Source of the DNA: Aphelocoma coerulescens
Lineage: Eukaryota; Chordata; Aves; Passeriformes; Corvidae
Direction: 5' to 3'
Assembly: GCF_041296385.1 (NCBI RefSeq)
Contig: NC_091016.1
Span: 19,319,497-19,383,496, forward strand
DNA: 64,000 nt
The notes below the pieces were generated by a model. That model was not told where the DNA came from. It ran no database searches and worked only from the letters and a program-made list of their open reading frames with translations. Positions 1 through 13,300 of this stretch are shown piece by piece. Numbering within the stretch: the stretch's first letter is position 1; every line of letters starts with the position of its first letter. Both the position numbers and the translations under genes were made by a program.

Positions 1-1569
1 GAAGCCAAACAGCAGTGGATGCATACTGAACACTGCAAAAGAAATGTCTGGGAGAGTGAACACAGGCTGAACTAAGCAGGACAGCAGTGCACAGCTTGCT
101 GTGTCTTCAGTTTCAACTACAAAGGCAAAGCTGTGAGGAGGACAGATGCCTCAGGTCTAAATGTGAGCCAGGAGAAACATGGCTCTATGTGCAATGAAAG
201 GTCCTTATGCCACCCATCATTTTTTGGGGATGACTAAGGCTCACCCATTCAGCAGCAAGCCCATTTTCATTTCATGATCTGAGTTCCAGTTTGGCCACAA
301 TAGCTGGAGTAAAGGAGCAGGGAAGAGCCTCCTTCCAACCATCACTGCTCCAGGCTGACACAGGGCAGACCCCCTGGCTGAGCAAGCCCCACTGAGAGGC
401 CAACACTTCTGGTCTCACCCCAAAACAGGATGGTCCATCAAGATTCCTTCTCCATTCTGATGTGAGCCTGAAAAACCTGTTGATGTGAAGCACATGGAAG
501 TAGCAGACAAGTTCAATACATTTGCACTTTCCCTAACCAGTGCTGTATTTTAAACAAAAACATTCTGGGTCAAGAGTAAACATCTTCACTGATTTCAGAC
601 CAGCACATCTGGTCACCTTGGAAATGCTGCAGAAGCTTCTACAAGGCAAGTAACTCCATTCTTGCAGAGGGGAAGAAATCAAAGCACCTCTGCTGGAGGT
701 TGACTGAAGAAAAGGAGAGGTCAGCTTTAATATTGCATTTGTTTCCATGGCATAAAACATCCATGAGGGTTGAGCATGATACAATTCATCTTTGAACTGT
801 GGGGCTCCCACTGAGCATGCCCTCAGTTCAAGCATTAAATGGAAGGGTCATTAGTTAGTGTATTTAAACTAGTCTCATGTAAACATAACACTCCAGCCTC
901 AGCTGAGCTTGTTTGCCTAGGTAAGATTAGAGTGTTAGCTGCCAAATCACAGGAACTTCTATCTATGTACCTCAAAGATATGGGTATTCCAGGCTATTTG
1001 CTTCTTATCACCTGGTTTTAGTGGAAAATTTAATCCCATTAAGTACACAGATTGAATTACTGCATCCTGGCATGGTCAGACCTCTACACCCAGAACAGTG
1101 CCTTGGTACCAGAGCAGCTCAGACTCACACTCAGAAATGCCATTTCCTCCAGCAGCACCACGAACCACAGCACAGAGCCATGGGTGTGTGACAAGAAACA
1201 GACAACTCCTCAGGAAGAGCTGACCTCTAGACCCAAAATGGCCAACACAGACAACCCTGGGTAGCTCAGCTGAGACCCTACAAGCACACAGCAAGGCAAG
1301 ACTTGTCTTCATGAGTGCTGCTTAGGGCAGGGAAGAGCATGCACAGGGAACATGACTACTAACAGCAGCTGTGAATAGTTTCCACTCTCCATGACTTCAT
1401 GTTCTCTAAGGTTAGGTAAGGGGGTAGATGTAGATTACAGATATAAATGTGGATTTTTTTTCAGGAACAAATGAGCTGAAGCAGCAGTTTGCTGCAGCCT
1501 TTCACACAGCAATGAGCAATCACAGGAAGATGGAAGGCAAAAGGTGCTGCCCCTCACTCTAAGTTCCAA
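1..1569. other. Intergenic sequence downstream of LBH
   Basis: This stretch lies beyond the inferred polyadenylation site of the minus-strand LBH gene. The open frames are short, on both strands, and show no recognisable protein family. I see no RNA gene or recognisable mobile element here. Confidence 0.6.
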
Positions 1570-1633
1570 TGCCCTATGGCACTGGAAACCTAAGTCACTC
1601 TGAGTTGACTTAGGTTTCCAGTGCCATAGGGCA
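1570..1633. repeat. Perfect inverted repeat (28-bp arms, 8-nt loop)
   Basis: The left arm (1570-1597) is the exact reverse complement of the right arm (1606-1633), with only eight bases (1598-1605) between them. A transcript from either strand would fold into a mismatch-free hairpin. It lies about 190 bp past the inferred LBH poly(A) site. It could be a template-switch mutation, a small palindromic insertion or a hairpin RNA locus; sequence alone does not decide between these. Confidence 0.9.
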
Positions 1634-1821
1634 CGAATTGAGGCCAGCCACAAGCATGAAACCAGCATCTCCAGGCACAACTGATAGACATGACTCTCTT
1701 CAGGTGTGTGCATTAACCTTGCAAGTCAGCGCACCTAAGACCTGAAACACCAGGACTGGCCATGATCTGGAAGGATGACCATCCCAACCCACTTCTGCAG
1801 TAAAAACAAAGCCAGTATGTT

Positions 1822-4102
1822 TGGAAAGCATTTTCAAACTTTATTTACAACTGTCACAGTGACAAAAATGTAGTTTGAAAAAAATGCTAGCTTCTCCCTG
1901 AGGCTCAAAAAAGAATTACAGAAATATAGAATGTATATAATACAACAGGAGGAGTTTTACTGGAGTGCTTTGTTCTTTAGATACGTTCAACAACAAATAG
2001 AAATATACACAATACTTCCAAAAAAAGGATGCAGACAGAAATATGCAAGTCTTTAGGGCAGACAGCAGGTCTGAAGTCCAAGGATTGCCATCTCACTGCT
2101 GCCCACATGGTAATATCTTTGATACAGAGCTTTGACTTGGTGGTACAGATGGTAGAGACCAATAGAGAGTAACACTTAGAACTAAGACGACTGGCTGGTA
2201 TGCAGGTGTACAAGCTCATTCCAGTAAGACAGCGAGACTAGAACAAGTGTTACAGACACAACAGCTGAATCCATCGCTAGAGAAAATGGTATCAGCACAT
2301 CATGGCCATTCAGTGATCAACCATCCACCAAGGTGGGCAGGGAGAGTGTCTGACTGGGTCTGCGTGGCTGGGCCAGAGGCCAGCTGCAGTGTAGGAACAC
2401 TGAATTTCTCCTGCTTTGTGCTAACTCATCTCCAAACTCCGATCTGTCCGAAAATAGTTACACAGAGCTGATAAATTATTGCCATTATGTTGAAACGCAA
2501 GCAAGACAAGACTAAAACAGTGCTGCCAGTATGTTAAAAGCAGTTCCCAAACCCCACCAGCGTTTAACTACTCATGAGGTATTAAAAATACAAATACACA
2601 CATGTCCAAATAGATTTTAAAAATGGAACCAGTTATAAGCAAAGGGGGGTGGCATTGGGATTATTATGGAAGTTTGGTTAAGGCCTTGACATTTCTTTTT
2701 CTCTTCCATGACCCCAGATTTGGTTTAGGTGGTAACTGCTCTCATCCTATCCCAAGACTGACTGGCTCCCAAGCTGGTCCCCAAAGCTGCAAGATCATCC
2801 TTTTCCAGGCAAGCAGCAGGTTACCTTGTCTGGCAGCAGACTGGCCTTCTCCTTGAGGCAGGATATGGTGAAGAGAGGACAACCACAGACTTCACAAGCC
2901 AGTCTGCACTCCATTAAAACAACCATGAATGTTTCACCCTCACTAAGAAGCAGGAACACATCTTGTCTAAGGACACCCAGGCTAATCCTCTCCCAGCAGG
3001 CCTCATCCTGCAAACCCCACTGGTGATCCACACTAGATCTGGTGTTTCGTCTTTGGATGACCCCCAGGTCTGGCAGCCCTCCCCACAACACCCCCCCACC
3101 AAGCCTGTCCTGCACTGAGGAGGCCCTGCAGTGCAAAGCTGGAGGAGAACCCCCCCACCCCAGCCCTCTCAAGCCCATTGACCAGCAAGTTAAGAGACAC
3201 AAAACCCTACAACCTCAAGGACACCAAGGCAAGGAGGCATAAATCTCCACCCTCAGGCTTGGGGCACTGTACAAGACGAGACCACCCCACAGCAGCCCCA
3301 GCAAATAGGAGAGAAGAATCTGAGGTGTTCTTGCCACAGACAGAAGCACCTTTTTACATCAGATGCACATCACCTCACACTCACCACCTGCAAGACAAAC
3401 TAGGGCATCGCAGGAGAGACGACAAGCAGCAGCCTAACGCTACCCTGCAAATACAGCTGCTCAGCATTGAAGAGTCTAAAGGCAAACAAAGGGGCAGAAA
3501 GTAACTTTGGGAAAAGTGGCTGGAAAACAGGCTCAACAGCGAGAGCAAGAAACCAGACTACTCCTATGGATGCTCACCTTACCCTAGGAGGTGCCAGACC
3601 AGGGAGAGCTGCAGGCCCCTTGTCACTAGATCATTTAGCCATGCTTCGCTATGGACACCCTTCCACCCCCCAACACACAAAATGGAAGCTGTAAGAAAGG
3701 CAAATCTGAGATATTTCGGCCCTGTTCTCATGCTTTTAGCCAGAGGCAGCTCCCAGCCAAACGCTGCCACCTCCAACTTTCTTCCCCCTCCCCGAGCTCC
3801 CCCCTCCAGCAGTCCTCTTGTGGTCACCCTCTGCCATGTGCTTGGAATTTCACTGCTGCCTCCGCCTCGGAAAAATACAGATAATGATCTCGAGAACAGC
3901 AAACATTTCTCTGCGTTACTTCCTTCCTTCCTTCCTCAGGAGGTCTGGTGACACCGAGGGCTTCAGTTCTTGATACAGAGAATACAAAAAAACTAAGATC
4001 TCGCAGGTGCAAAATTGAACTTGTCTTTTTAAAAAGACTTTCAAAAAAAGAGTGGCTCTTCCTTCAGAAGGGTGCAGTCCCTTGCCTTTCCTCAGATGCC
4101 AT
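1822..4102 (-). other. LBH: LBH 3' untranslated region
   Basis: The region runs from the base after the LBH stop codon to about 20 nt past the AATAAA signal at 1840-1845, giving a 3'UTR of about 2.3 kb. That length fits the long 3'UTR typical of LBH mRNAs. Open frames in this stretch on either strand resemble no known protein. The distal end is inferred from the signal alone. An alternative AATAAA overlaps the stop codon but is too early to be the main site. Confidence 0.6.
1840..1845 (-). terminator. LBH: LBH polyadenylation signal (AATAAA)
   Basis: The plus strand reads TTTATT, which is AATAAA on the gene strand. It is followed in the minus direction by AT-rich sequence and lies about 2.26 kb beyond the stop codon. 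Cleavage would fall near 1820-1825. Confidence 0.55.
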
Positions 4103-4303
4103 TTATTGCTCCTTGTTGTCCTTCTTTGCATCTTCACAGTTTTCCTCCTCCTCTTCCTCATCCTCCTCCTGCACGAGGAACTCTTCAGGCGGCCATCTCA
4201 GCTCCCCGCTCTCCACATCTCCCTCCGTGGGTTCCACCACAATGGAGGGCAGGCGGTCCTTCAGCTTACAGTAACGATCAAAGTCCGAGGGGTCAGGGAA
4301 GAT
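4103..4303 (-). CDS. LBH: LBH coding exon 3 (terminal)
   Basis: The exon encodes the last 66 residues, opening IFPDPSDFDRYCKLKDR directly after a cag acceptor (AG at 4305-4304), and ends with TAA at 4105-4103. It carries the conserved VVEPTEG and RWPPEEFLVQ motifs and a Glu/Asp-rich run (about residues 89-100) before the Lys-rich tail. An upstream in-frame ATG in the intron (4378) does not belong: it precedes the acceptor, and the intronic codons do not match the family. Confidence 0.96.
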   Translation of the reverse strand: MFPDPSDFDRYCKLKDRLPSIVVEPTEGDVESGELRWPPEEFLVQEEDEEEEEENCEDAKKDNKEQ

Positions 4304-7300
4304 CTGAAAGAGCCAAGGAACAGGCTTGTGAGAGGGGCTGCATTCACACAGTCTCAGCCAAAACCCAGCTCGAGACATTTAGGTCTCCAGGGCAGACTAG
4401 TCTGGACACAGAGTCAACCACTGAGTGATGGGAATACTCTTGAACTTGTAAATAACCTTTTCAAGTCTCCAAGTAATGGAAATGAGCACTGCCCAAGAGG
4501 CTTCTGAAGCACGCGCTTGCTTGGATAGCGCTCAGCAAATAGGTATCTGCCCTTTTGGATATTTATCCAAATGCCTCTCCCCCCCCAGCCCTGCTTTTGC
4601 ATTAATGCTCTTGAGTTTGCACACAGAGCTATCTCGATCAGAGAATCTGAGATCTCATTTCCTGCTGCTGGTCAGGCTGCACATGAAAACAGGCTTGTTC
4701 TCCAGGCCCTGCTGCTGGGAGGCAGGAGGCTCATGGCAACCCAGGGCCCTTGCAGCAAGGGCCTGTGCCTGGTATCACTCCAGGGCCACAGTGCCAGCCT
4801 GAAATAGCTCAGCTGCATTTTAGAGATAATTTTGGCAGTGCTCTGCACACTACAGCTACCATACATCAGCAGCAAAACTGAGCAGGTCACTCATTTTATG
4901 GAAGGCCTAGGGACTGGACTGCATTTCTTCAGGAAAGGGGTACCTGTGCCATAGCCAGCAGTTATGCACTGTATTTCTCATGCAGTGATTACGAGGACTC
5001 CTTGATCTCCAGCCCCTCAAGGTGCACAGACCTTACCCATTCCCTCCCACCCACTGCTTGCCACATGGATGCACAAGCTCGTGCAGTGCAGCAGCACCAG
5101 GGCCCACACTCGCTGGTAGTGCCACTGGAATGCACACTTTGGTCCTACTAGGAACTGAGGCAAAGCACAAGTACTTAATAATAATAAATAGAATAAAACT
5201 GCTGCTGCAGCGTTAGCAGCAGCTTTGCACGACTAGATTGCAACACAAACAGAAAAGGTTGTGTTACTTGTGGGTAACTTGCTAGGGGAACAGCTTCAAA
5301 TCCCATCTCATCCAGAAGGGAACTGCTGGGTGATAAAATCCACTTGCCACATCAGATCTCCTGGTTAGTAACCAGAAGGTTAAACAACCACCACCTGCTA
5401 TTTCAAACTATTTTATCAGTGCCCATTTCACATTAGAGTTGCATTTAAAATCTTCTTTGAAAGTCATCTGCATTCAAGTGAGTTGCAAGAGCATCCTTGC
5501 AGGGAACAGCACTGCCAGTCTGAGAGCAAGATCTGATCTGCTTTGATCTTTGTGGTTCCAGTTACCAAAGCAGACTCCCTGTCCAGGAGCCCTGAGCATT
5601 AACCATGAAGCCTCATTCTCCTTGTGCCAATCATGTGGGTACCCACCACTTTGGGAAGCCCTGGCCACAGAAAGTGAAGTAACATCCTATCAACTCCTTC
5701 AGCCTAGAAACTATTAACTACAGCATCACCTCCTTGGCAACATTCCGTCTTCTACCCTTCAGCCTCATTTCTCCCTCACATCCAAAGCTTTGTGGCAATG
5801 AGACTGCCAAGCTGAGAAAGCCATCCAGCTGCTACCTGATGCAAAGTCAGGCAAGGTAACAAAGTAATGCACAAATCAGGGGCTGGTTGCACTTGATCAT
5901 CTGGTCCTGGGGACAGTGGTGCAAGAGCCCAGCTCCCACCATCCACGTTTTTCAGGTGCACAAGAGCAGCTGAGGTCCTTTGAGCACAGCCACATCAACC
6001 TGGGCATCACAGTGTGAGCTACTTGCTATTAGTCACTCCTGGCACCGGTGAGACAGCAACTGTTTCTTAGAGCTTTGTGGCTTCTGCTTGGCCAAACAAA
6101 GGCAGTTTCAGGCACACAGTGCATTACTGAAAGTACAGTCAGTGGCTCTTAAGCATCAAGTTATCTAAACCCAGGATGGGAAAAAAAAATACCCTTGACA
6201 TTACATGGTTTAGAAGGTTGCAGTGGAAAAAAAAGTGTGGTTCAATAGGTTACATAAGCTGATAATGTCATGAAAATAGCCTCCTATGCAAGAAAAATAG
6301 CAGTATAATAATTAAACTAACCTTTGGCTGCTATTATTTTAAGCACATTAGGTCAAATTGGAGCAATTTCTTTGAAAATAGCCTGCCAGATTTTTTTCCA
6401 GAAACTAAGTAGTAGTCATTTCCTTACAAACAAATATCCACAAAATGTGGTGAGCAGCTTTTTTAATAATAAAAAAAAAACCCCAGCACAATCTTATCTC
6501 AAACAGCTGCAGGACAGGCCGAACCCAAGAAGGTCAGGATTTTTTCCACTAAGTCATGCTTTTTAATCGTTGAGGCAGCATGAAGGGAGATGTTGCAACT
6601 GCACTTTGAAGGGGCGTGGACAGTCAATGGAAAAAATACAGAAAGGCAGATTTCCTCCAATGTGACAGGCAGGGCAACAGCAGGCCCAGCACCGGGGCCC
6701 AAGGAAAGAGGGTTTAAGACTAAGTGTACATGTGAGGAAGCCAAGTGGAAAGGTTACCCCAACCAGCCTCCCCACTCCTCTTTATAGAAAAGGATAAGCA
6801 AGCACCAGCTCTCTCTGTCCTGCTCCAGTAGTGCCATGCTACATTGGTTCCACAGACCTAATCTGGTCCCACTCCAGATTTAGACAACGGGGAGGGAAAA
6901 AAACCTCCCTAACTTGGAGCAAACTTCACACGGGGAATGCAGCAGCTCAGCTCTGACCTGGGAGCTCTGCACCCTCCAGCACAGCAGCCAGAACAGCAAA
7001 ACTTGCCTCCAAGCCTTTCTGCTGACATTACCCTGCTCAGGAGCATGGGAGCAAGACACTGTGCCTCCCACCCCACAAAGAGGGCAACAGACTCTAGTTA
7101 GCTTCTCCCTCTCATTCATGACACAGAGCCACCTTGCACACAGCTGAGGCAGATGCCTTCCCCTGGCTGACCTGGTCACTTGATGAAGGACAGGTGACAA
7201 CCAACTGGTTGTGATGGCTGCCTAAAAGCAAATTTAGCAGCAATTCAAAGCTATCTTCCACCCCTTCACTTGCATGATACAGCACAAGGGGCTGCAACTG

Positions 7301-10300
7301 CTTCCAGAGCCTCCCCCTGTAGCTGAGCCCTAAATCCTCACCATGGAGAGACACATCCAACACCTCTAGACCCACAGAGGACACATATGTTGCTTCTTGC
7401 ACTACTCAACACAGCTTCTTGCTAATAGCAAGACTGGTTTTTACAGGGCCCTCTGGATTTATGTCTGGGGAACTACTCTCCTCATGAACTTACCCAGATC
7501 ACACACAGATTGACCAAATTCTTGCCTTGCAGCTGGAAAGGGCAGGGAAAAGCAAACTTGAAACAAAAGCTTGAAATGATTTTAGGAAGATCATGTTTGC
7601 CTCTGCTTCAGATGATCTAGCTTTGCTATCCTCAGATGAAGTCTTGGCAACAAGAACGGAAAGTTTTCATTGCCCTGGGGAGGCTCATACCCTCTCTCAG
7701 CATTCACAGGGATGGAGAAACACCAAAAGCAGGAGAGATGTCAGACAATTAAGAAGATTAGCTCAGCACTACCATAATCCAAGTGACACTTGTAAATTCA
7801 AAACAACTTCCACATGTGTACTCCATACCAACACCCATAGTTAAAATGCTTGTCTCCCCTCCCATGGGGCTGAAAACTATTTAAATTGTATTACAGGGAG
7901 ACTAAAGCAATGAGATCTTTCCAAATTAAGTTACTGGTTTGGGGGAAAGCATTGCTTCATTGTGGTAGCACTATACAAGACTGCAAAGTCCATACTGGGA
8001 GACATCCCACTTCAGGTACAGAATACACACCCCTGATGGACACATCTCACTCATCCTCCCTGGGCTGAAGAGCTGCATTTTGTGCCTCTTCAGCAGTATC
8101 AAGCCAATATTCCAAATCCCAAACCATCATTTAAGTTCTGAAAATAAAAACTTTACTGCCATTGAGAAGCATGGCAAGCTCATTTCAGGAAATATCTCAG
8201 CCACCTCTCAAGTGTCCTCTTTGGAGGACTTCTCCAGCTACAATGCATACATTTACTCACACAGTAGTCATGACTTGAGAACGAGCTCCAAGTATGTACA
8301 TAGCAGCTGTGACTCAAGGTGATGAGCCACAACAACTCCCCAGCCACAGAAATACTGCCCTGTCTCAGGGCATGATGTCAGGGAAACTTCCTACCTCTAA
8401 CCATTTTCCCTCAGAGTTACAAGGCATCAAAGTAGAGGGGAAAAACATGCTCTGAGGTGTTCCAATGAGCTGCTGTCCTCAGTTTGGACTTCAGTGGGGC
8501 ACTTGTGCACAGCATAGCTGCAAACATGATTACTTTTGGATCTGTTTATCCCATATCCTGCTTTGGCCTTCATTTAGGTCCCAGACCCTGGAATACACGT
8601 TGACTCTGCCTACTAATCTTGTCTAGCAGCTGTGCTTGCTATCACCACCTTTTTGCAGTCTTGTCTCAAAACCTTCCACAGCAGCAAGCAGCAGCCCAGC
8701 TGAAGGACTTCCCCTGCACAAATCAAGGCTGCACAGACATGAAGCACCTCACAAGAAAACAATTACAGAGGAAGTACAATTTCCATTGAGCCAACAGCCC
8801 CATGGTCAGTAACATACTGGTGGTCATTTAATTGGAGGGATCCAGCAAACACAGCTCAAGCCCCTTGGCATGGGAAGCCAGTGCTTCCCCAGGGCTGGTG
8901 GAGAGGTGTTGCACTCACCAGAAATGACTTCCCCAACATCAAGCTTTTGGCACAGCCACTGGATAGAGCCTTAAGCCTATTTACCCAGATTCAGCCACTC
9001 TGACGTGATTCCCAGCAAGCTGTGGCTGTGATTAACCTAGACAGATCCCAGCATGATGAGATCACGACTTAATAGAGCTCAAGCTCCCCATGACAACCAA
9101 ACCTCAGCTGATGGCATGAGGCAAGCTCAGCCCCCACAGGCCAGTCTCCTACATGGGAGCCTGAAGGACCAGCAAGTCACCAGCCAGCAGCAAAGCAGCA
9201 CACTCAACTCAGGACACTGCTTTTGCTCAGAACACACACTTTGGGCTTTGAAGTATTTTCCATTGCGCTCAGACCCTGCTCCACTTCCAAGAAGCAAGGT
9301 AGGATTCTGGTCAAGGCACTGTTTTGACAGCAGCTCCATGAAATAATTAATTCAGCCTCAGTTTCAGTGGCATTGTTTGTGCCACTGGGAGACAGCAGCA
9401 GAGGACAAGCTGGCAGAGTGCTGATGAGGCTCTTCAAAGAACGGGTATTTCTAGGGCTGGGAAACAGCAAACAGTGCATTAGCTCTGGCTGGCAGCAGGA
9501 ACAGCCCAGCTCACTGGACACTGCCAGGCAGGAAGTACATGAAGCCCTCCATAGCCACATCTGTTTGTAGCAGGGGCAACTTGAGCCATCAGCTGCATTT
9601 CAATGAGTTTTTTGTTTAGTAAGTCCCATGGGAATTATGGGACATCTATTAAAGATCCAGAAATAGCTTCTCACTGCAGGCACAAGAACCAGCATGACAT
9701 CATCTCTCCAGTCACATCTTCTGTTTTGTCGATGCTGCCCTGTTCTGGGACTCATGCCCCAAATTCACCACTCACTTCTGCTCAGGCCCTTGAAATCTGT
9801 TGACTGAACCATCTTCAGGGGGCTCAGCAGCTTGCTGTCACAAATACAGAAATGAAAGGTGTCTTGCAGAGGAAGATTTTGAAGCTAGCAAACTAGCTTA
9901 CAAGCATTTTGCATATTAACTGGAAAAAGGGCATTCCTGTGATGAGAAAGCACATCTGCCTTAAGCCTGTGGAGGCAACTCAGTTAATACTGGTATTACC
10001 TCTGCAGTCTGAGTTTTCACACCATTGAGCAGTGATGACCAGCCCAGCAAAGGGCACAGTGCTTCACCAGGGAGGGGAGTGCAGAGCTTCAGCTAATGTC
10101 CAGGACAGACAGACACCCCAGGGGGTGGAAGATGCAGAAGAAAAAAGTCAACAACCCAAGTTCCCTTCATAAGGACCAAGACAGAGAGGAGCCCTGAAGT
10201 TCAATGAACTCCACAAGACAGAGGAATCAGATTGCTGAAGTTTATACTCAGGGTATGAGCTTGCTTCCTCAGTTTATTTCCAAGTAAAGACAAAAAGACT

Positions 10301-13300
10301 TTGAAACAGTAGTCTTGGTAGAACAAGTCTGTCTGCTGCAGGTACTGATGGGCTTTAGAATTCCAGCAGTGCTGCTGTGCTGTACCACCTCCTCTGGTCC
10401 AGACAGTTTCATGCCTGCCTCCAGTGGCAGAAGCAGCCCCCAGTCTCACAGGCAGCATCCTACAGACCAACTCCCAGGCAGTCCCTGCTCTACACAGCTT
10501 GAAGGTGGAAATTTTGAATCTCAGTTTGAGGTCATCTTTGTAGTAAAATAAATTCAAGTTCTACTAAAGGAACAAGAGAAATTTTTGAAGCTAAAAGTTT
10601 GCCTCTCCTGGTTCTGGCTCCACTTTTTATGTTTTGCCTCTCATAGCCAGCCCAGGGCTGTTACACTGTGCACGCCTGACGCTGCAGATGAGTGGAGGAA
10701 GATGCTGCAGCTTAGAACAACAAGCCTCAGTGTAGGAGCAGTCATGCTCCATTAGCCCTGTCTGGTTTTAAGTTATTGCACTACAGCTTTCAGACAAGCA
10801 TACAATTTTCCACGTACCAAACTCTCTCCATCAGCAAGATGAGGCACAAAGTGCCGAAGTCTGAGGTAGAACAAAAAGTTCATAGTGCTATTTGCATCAG
10901 ATTTGCCCTTGCTGGTCTCAGTTGAGTTTTCAACCCTTTAAGGATGCTTTCAACTTACCTTGACTTACACTGTGACATTCTCAGCCTAGCAGCCAGAGAA
11001 GGAAGGCTGGATCCTGCTCCCCAATCCTCTTTACACTAACCTGATTTAGAGGTAGACCTCATACACAGCCCACACACTGCTATTGCCATAAGAGTCTTGC
11101 ATTTCAGCTCCTTTACTCTTGCTGCCATCAGTTTGCTTCACATCAAGGTGAAGTTCCTTGCAGGCATTTGAAAAATAATCATCTATGACTAGACCACTAA
11201 AGAGAACAGATCTAGGATCAAAAGCCCTGCACAGATATGAGTTGTCAGCGTTTATGACTCACATGCTCAGGTTCAAGTGATCCACTCAAAACCAAACAGG
11301 CCTGTTCCCCAGTTGGCCCAAGCAGACTTATCAAGGTCATTAGCACTTGGGGAAGAGCCTCACTGAAGTGATCATTAGAACAAGCAGGGCACCTAGATTC
11401 TGCCTCTCCCTGGGAATTTGGATGGGTAAATAGAAGCCTTTGACCTGACTGGGTTAAGCCTCTTCATAAGGTGACCCATAAAGACATCACATGCAGGTTA
11501 GTTTGCTTCAGGTCTAACCACTGTCATTCCTCTGCACTCCATCTGACTCCCCACTAATTCAAGCACCGAAGCACAGCTATAAACCACACAACATGCATTA
11601 TCCAGAATCCTGACTAAAAGAAGGAATGCATCCCCTTTTCTTCCACATAGCTTTGGCTTCTGCTGGAGGCCTGAGCCATGGGCCAAAGTTCAGTCGATTT
11701 CATGCTCCGGCGCACTGCTGCTGCCTTGTAGTTCCCTTTTCAGACATAAATATGCAAACATACAGCACCTCATCTGAATGCACACTTAGAGCAAGTGCCT
11801 CTGCAGGTTGTGTAACATCTGCAAAGGATGAACCCTGCATCTGGATCTGCCAGTAAGAGTCACCCAATGTACAGAGCAGATGCAAGTCATCTGCCAGCAT
11901 TCAGCATCTGTGTCAGATCTCATCAACAAGTCTCCTGGAAGTGCAGGAAGCCATGGAGCTAGGAGGCTAAGGTGCCTAACTTGTGCTTTGATTAACTACA
12001 GGCTAGGAAATGAAAAGGGTTTTGAGACTAAAAGACTAAGGCTCAATCTAGTTGAAGACCACTTCTTCACCCCAGCCATTGATCTAGAGATTAATAGCTA
12101 ACTACATTGTTCAGAACTTTCAGAATGAATGCAACTTGTGCATCCAAGTACCGGTATCTCCAGTGACATTTCAAGGCTCATTTAGGCTGTGGCTGGCCTC
12201 ACTGTATCCTACAAAAGACTGTTAACCCTTTCAAATGGGCACATCAGTCAGGAAAACCAGGAACTAGATCAAATAGGTGTGGATGCCATATAAACAGCAT
12301 CCTCCTGCTCTCAGCAGATCAACTCTATGCTGTGTTACAAAGATCTCAAGAGCCCTCTCAGCCCAGTGAGTGGCATGAATCCTTCTTTAACCCATCTCCC
12401 ACTGAGCCCCGGGAATGCTGAATGAGTGGGGGCTCAGTCACTTCAAAACAACTGAATCCTCTGCCAACCCACACTGATAGCAAGTGATATTTTACACAAC
12501 CATCTCCTGCCAAGCAAACATTCCAGTCTGTTGACTAGGTCTCACTACGGCAAGACGTGCTATTAGGTCAGGCTATGGAAAGGTACGTTAGACCAAGCTT
12601 ACAGTCTAGCCCAGGCAATTCCACATGGGATTAATGCCTCAACTACCAGAAAAGCACTTACCTGATACGACAGCCCATCCTTGCGGGGGCTTAATCCAAT
12701 CTCATCCATGGCTGGGGTGTTCATCATCACTTCAGTCATTTCAGCGGATTTCAGATAATCAGAGCTAGAGACAAAAGACAGCATTCCGGTGATCTGAGGG
12801 GCTCCGGGAGGACGGAGCACGAGTCAAGCGGCGAAGCGAGCAGCAGAGCCTGTAGGCAAGTCTTTTTCTAGTCCCTTCCTTCCTGCCCCCCCTTGGAAGG
12901 CAGCGGAAAAAGCTCAGTACCTCGTAAGCCAGAGCTACATCCAATGCCCTCGGAGCACCTCCCCGGCTCTCCCCCCAAGAGCCCAGCTCAAGCACACCCG
13001 GGGACGCTCCGGCAGCAGCGCTTCGCTTTTAACTCCGCTTCCTCCAGCTCTGCCCCGCGGCGGAGGCTGAACTTGAAAAACCACAGTAAATAAAAGTGCA
13101 AGCGCGAGGGTTTTGGTTTTTCTTTCATTTTTTTTTTTTTTTTTTAATTTTTCAAGCCGGTGTGCTTTAGACCCCGCTAACTTATTTTACAACCTCGGGG
13201 ACTTCCACGCCGGCGGAGCGCGCGGGGCCAGCTCCAGCCCGGCTTTTACAGCCTTAATAGCATTTCCAGCGCGGGGAAGTGAAGCGAGCTCCCGCAGCTC

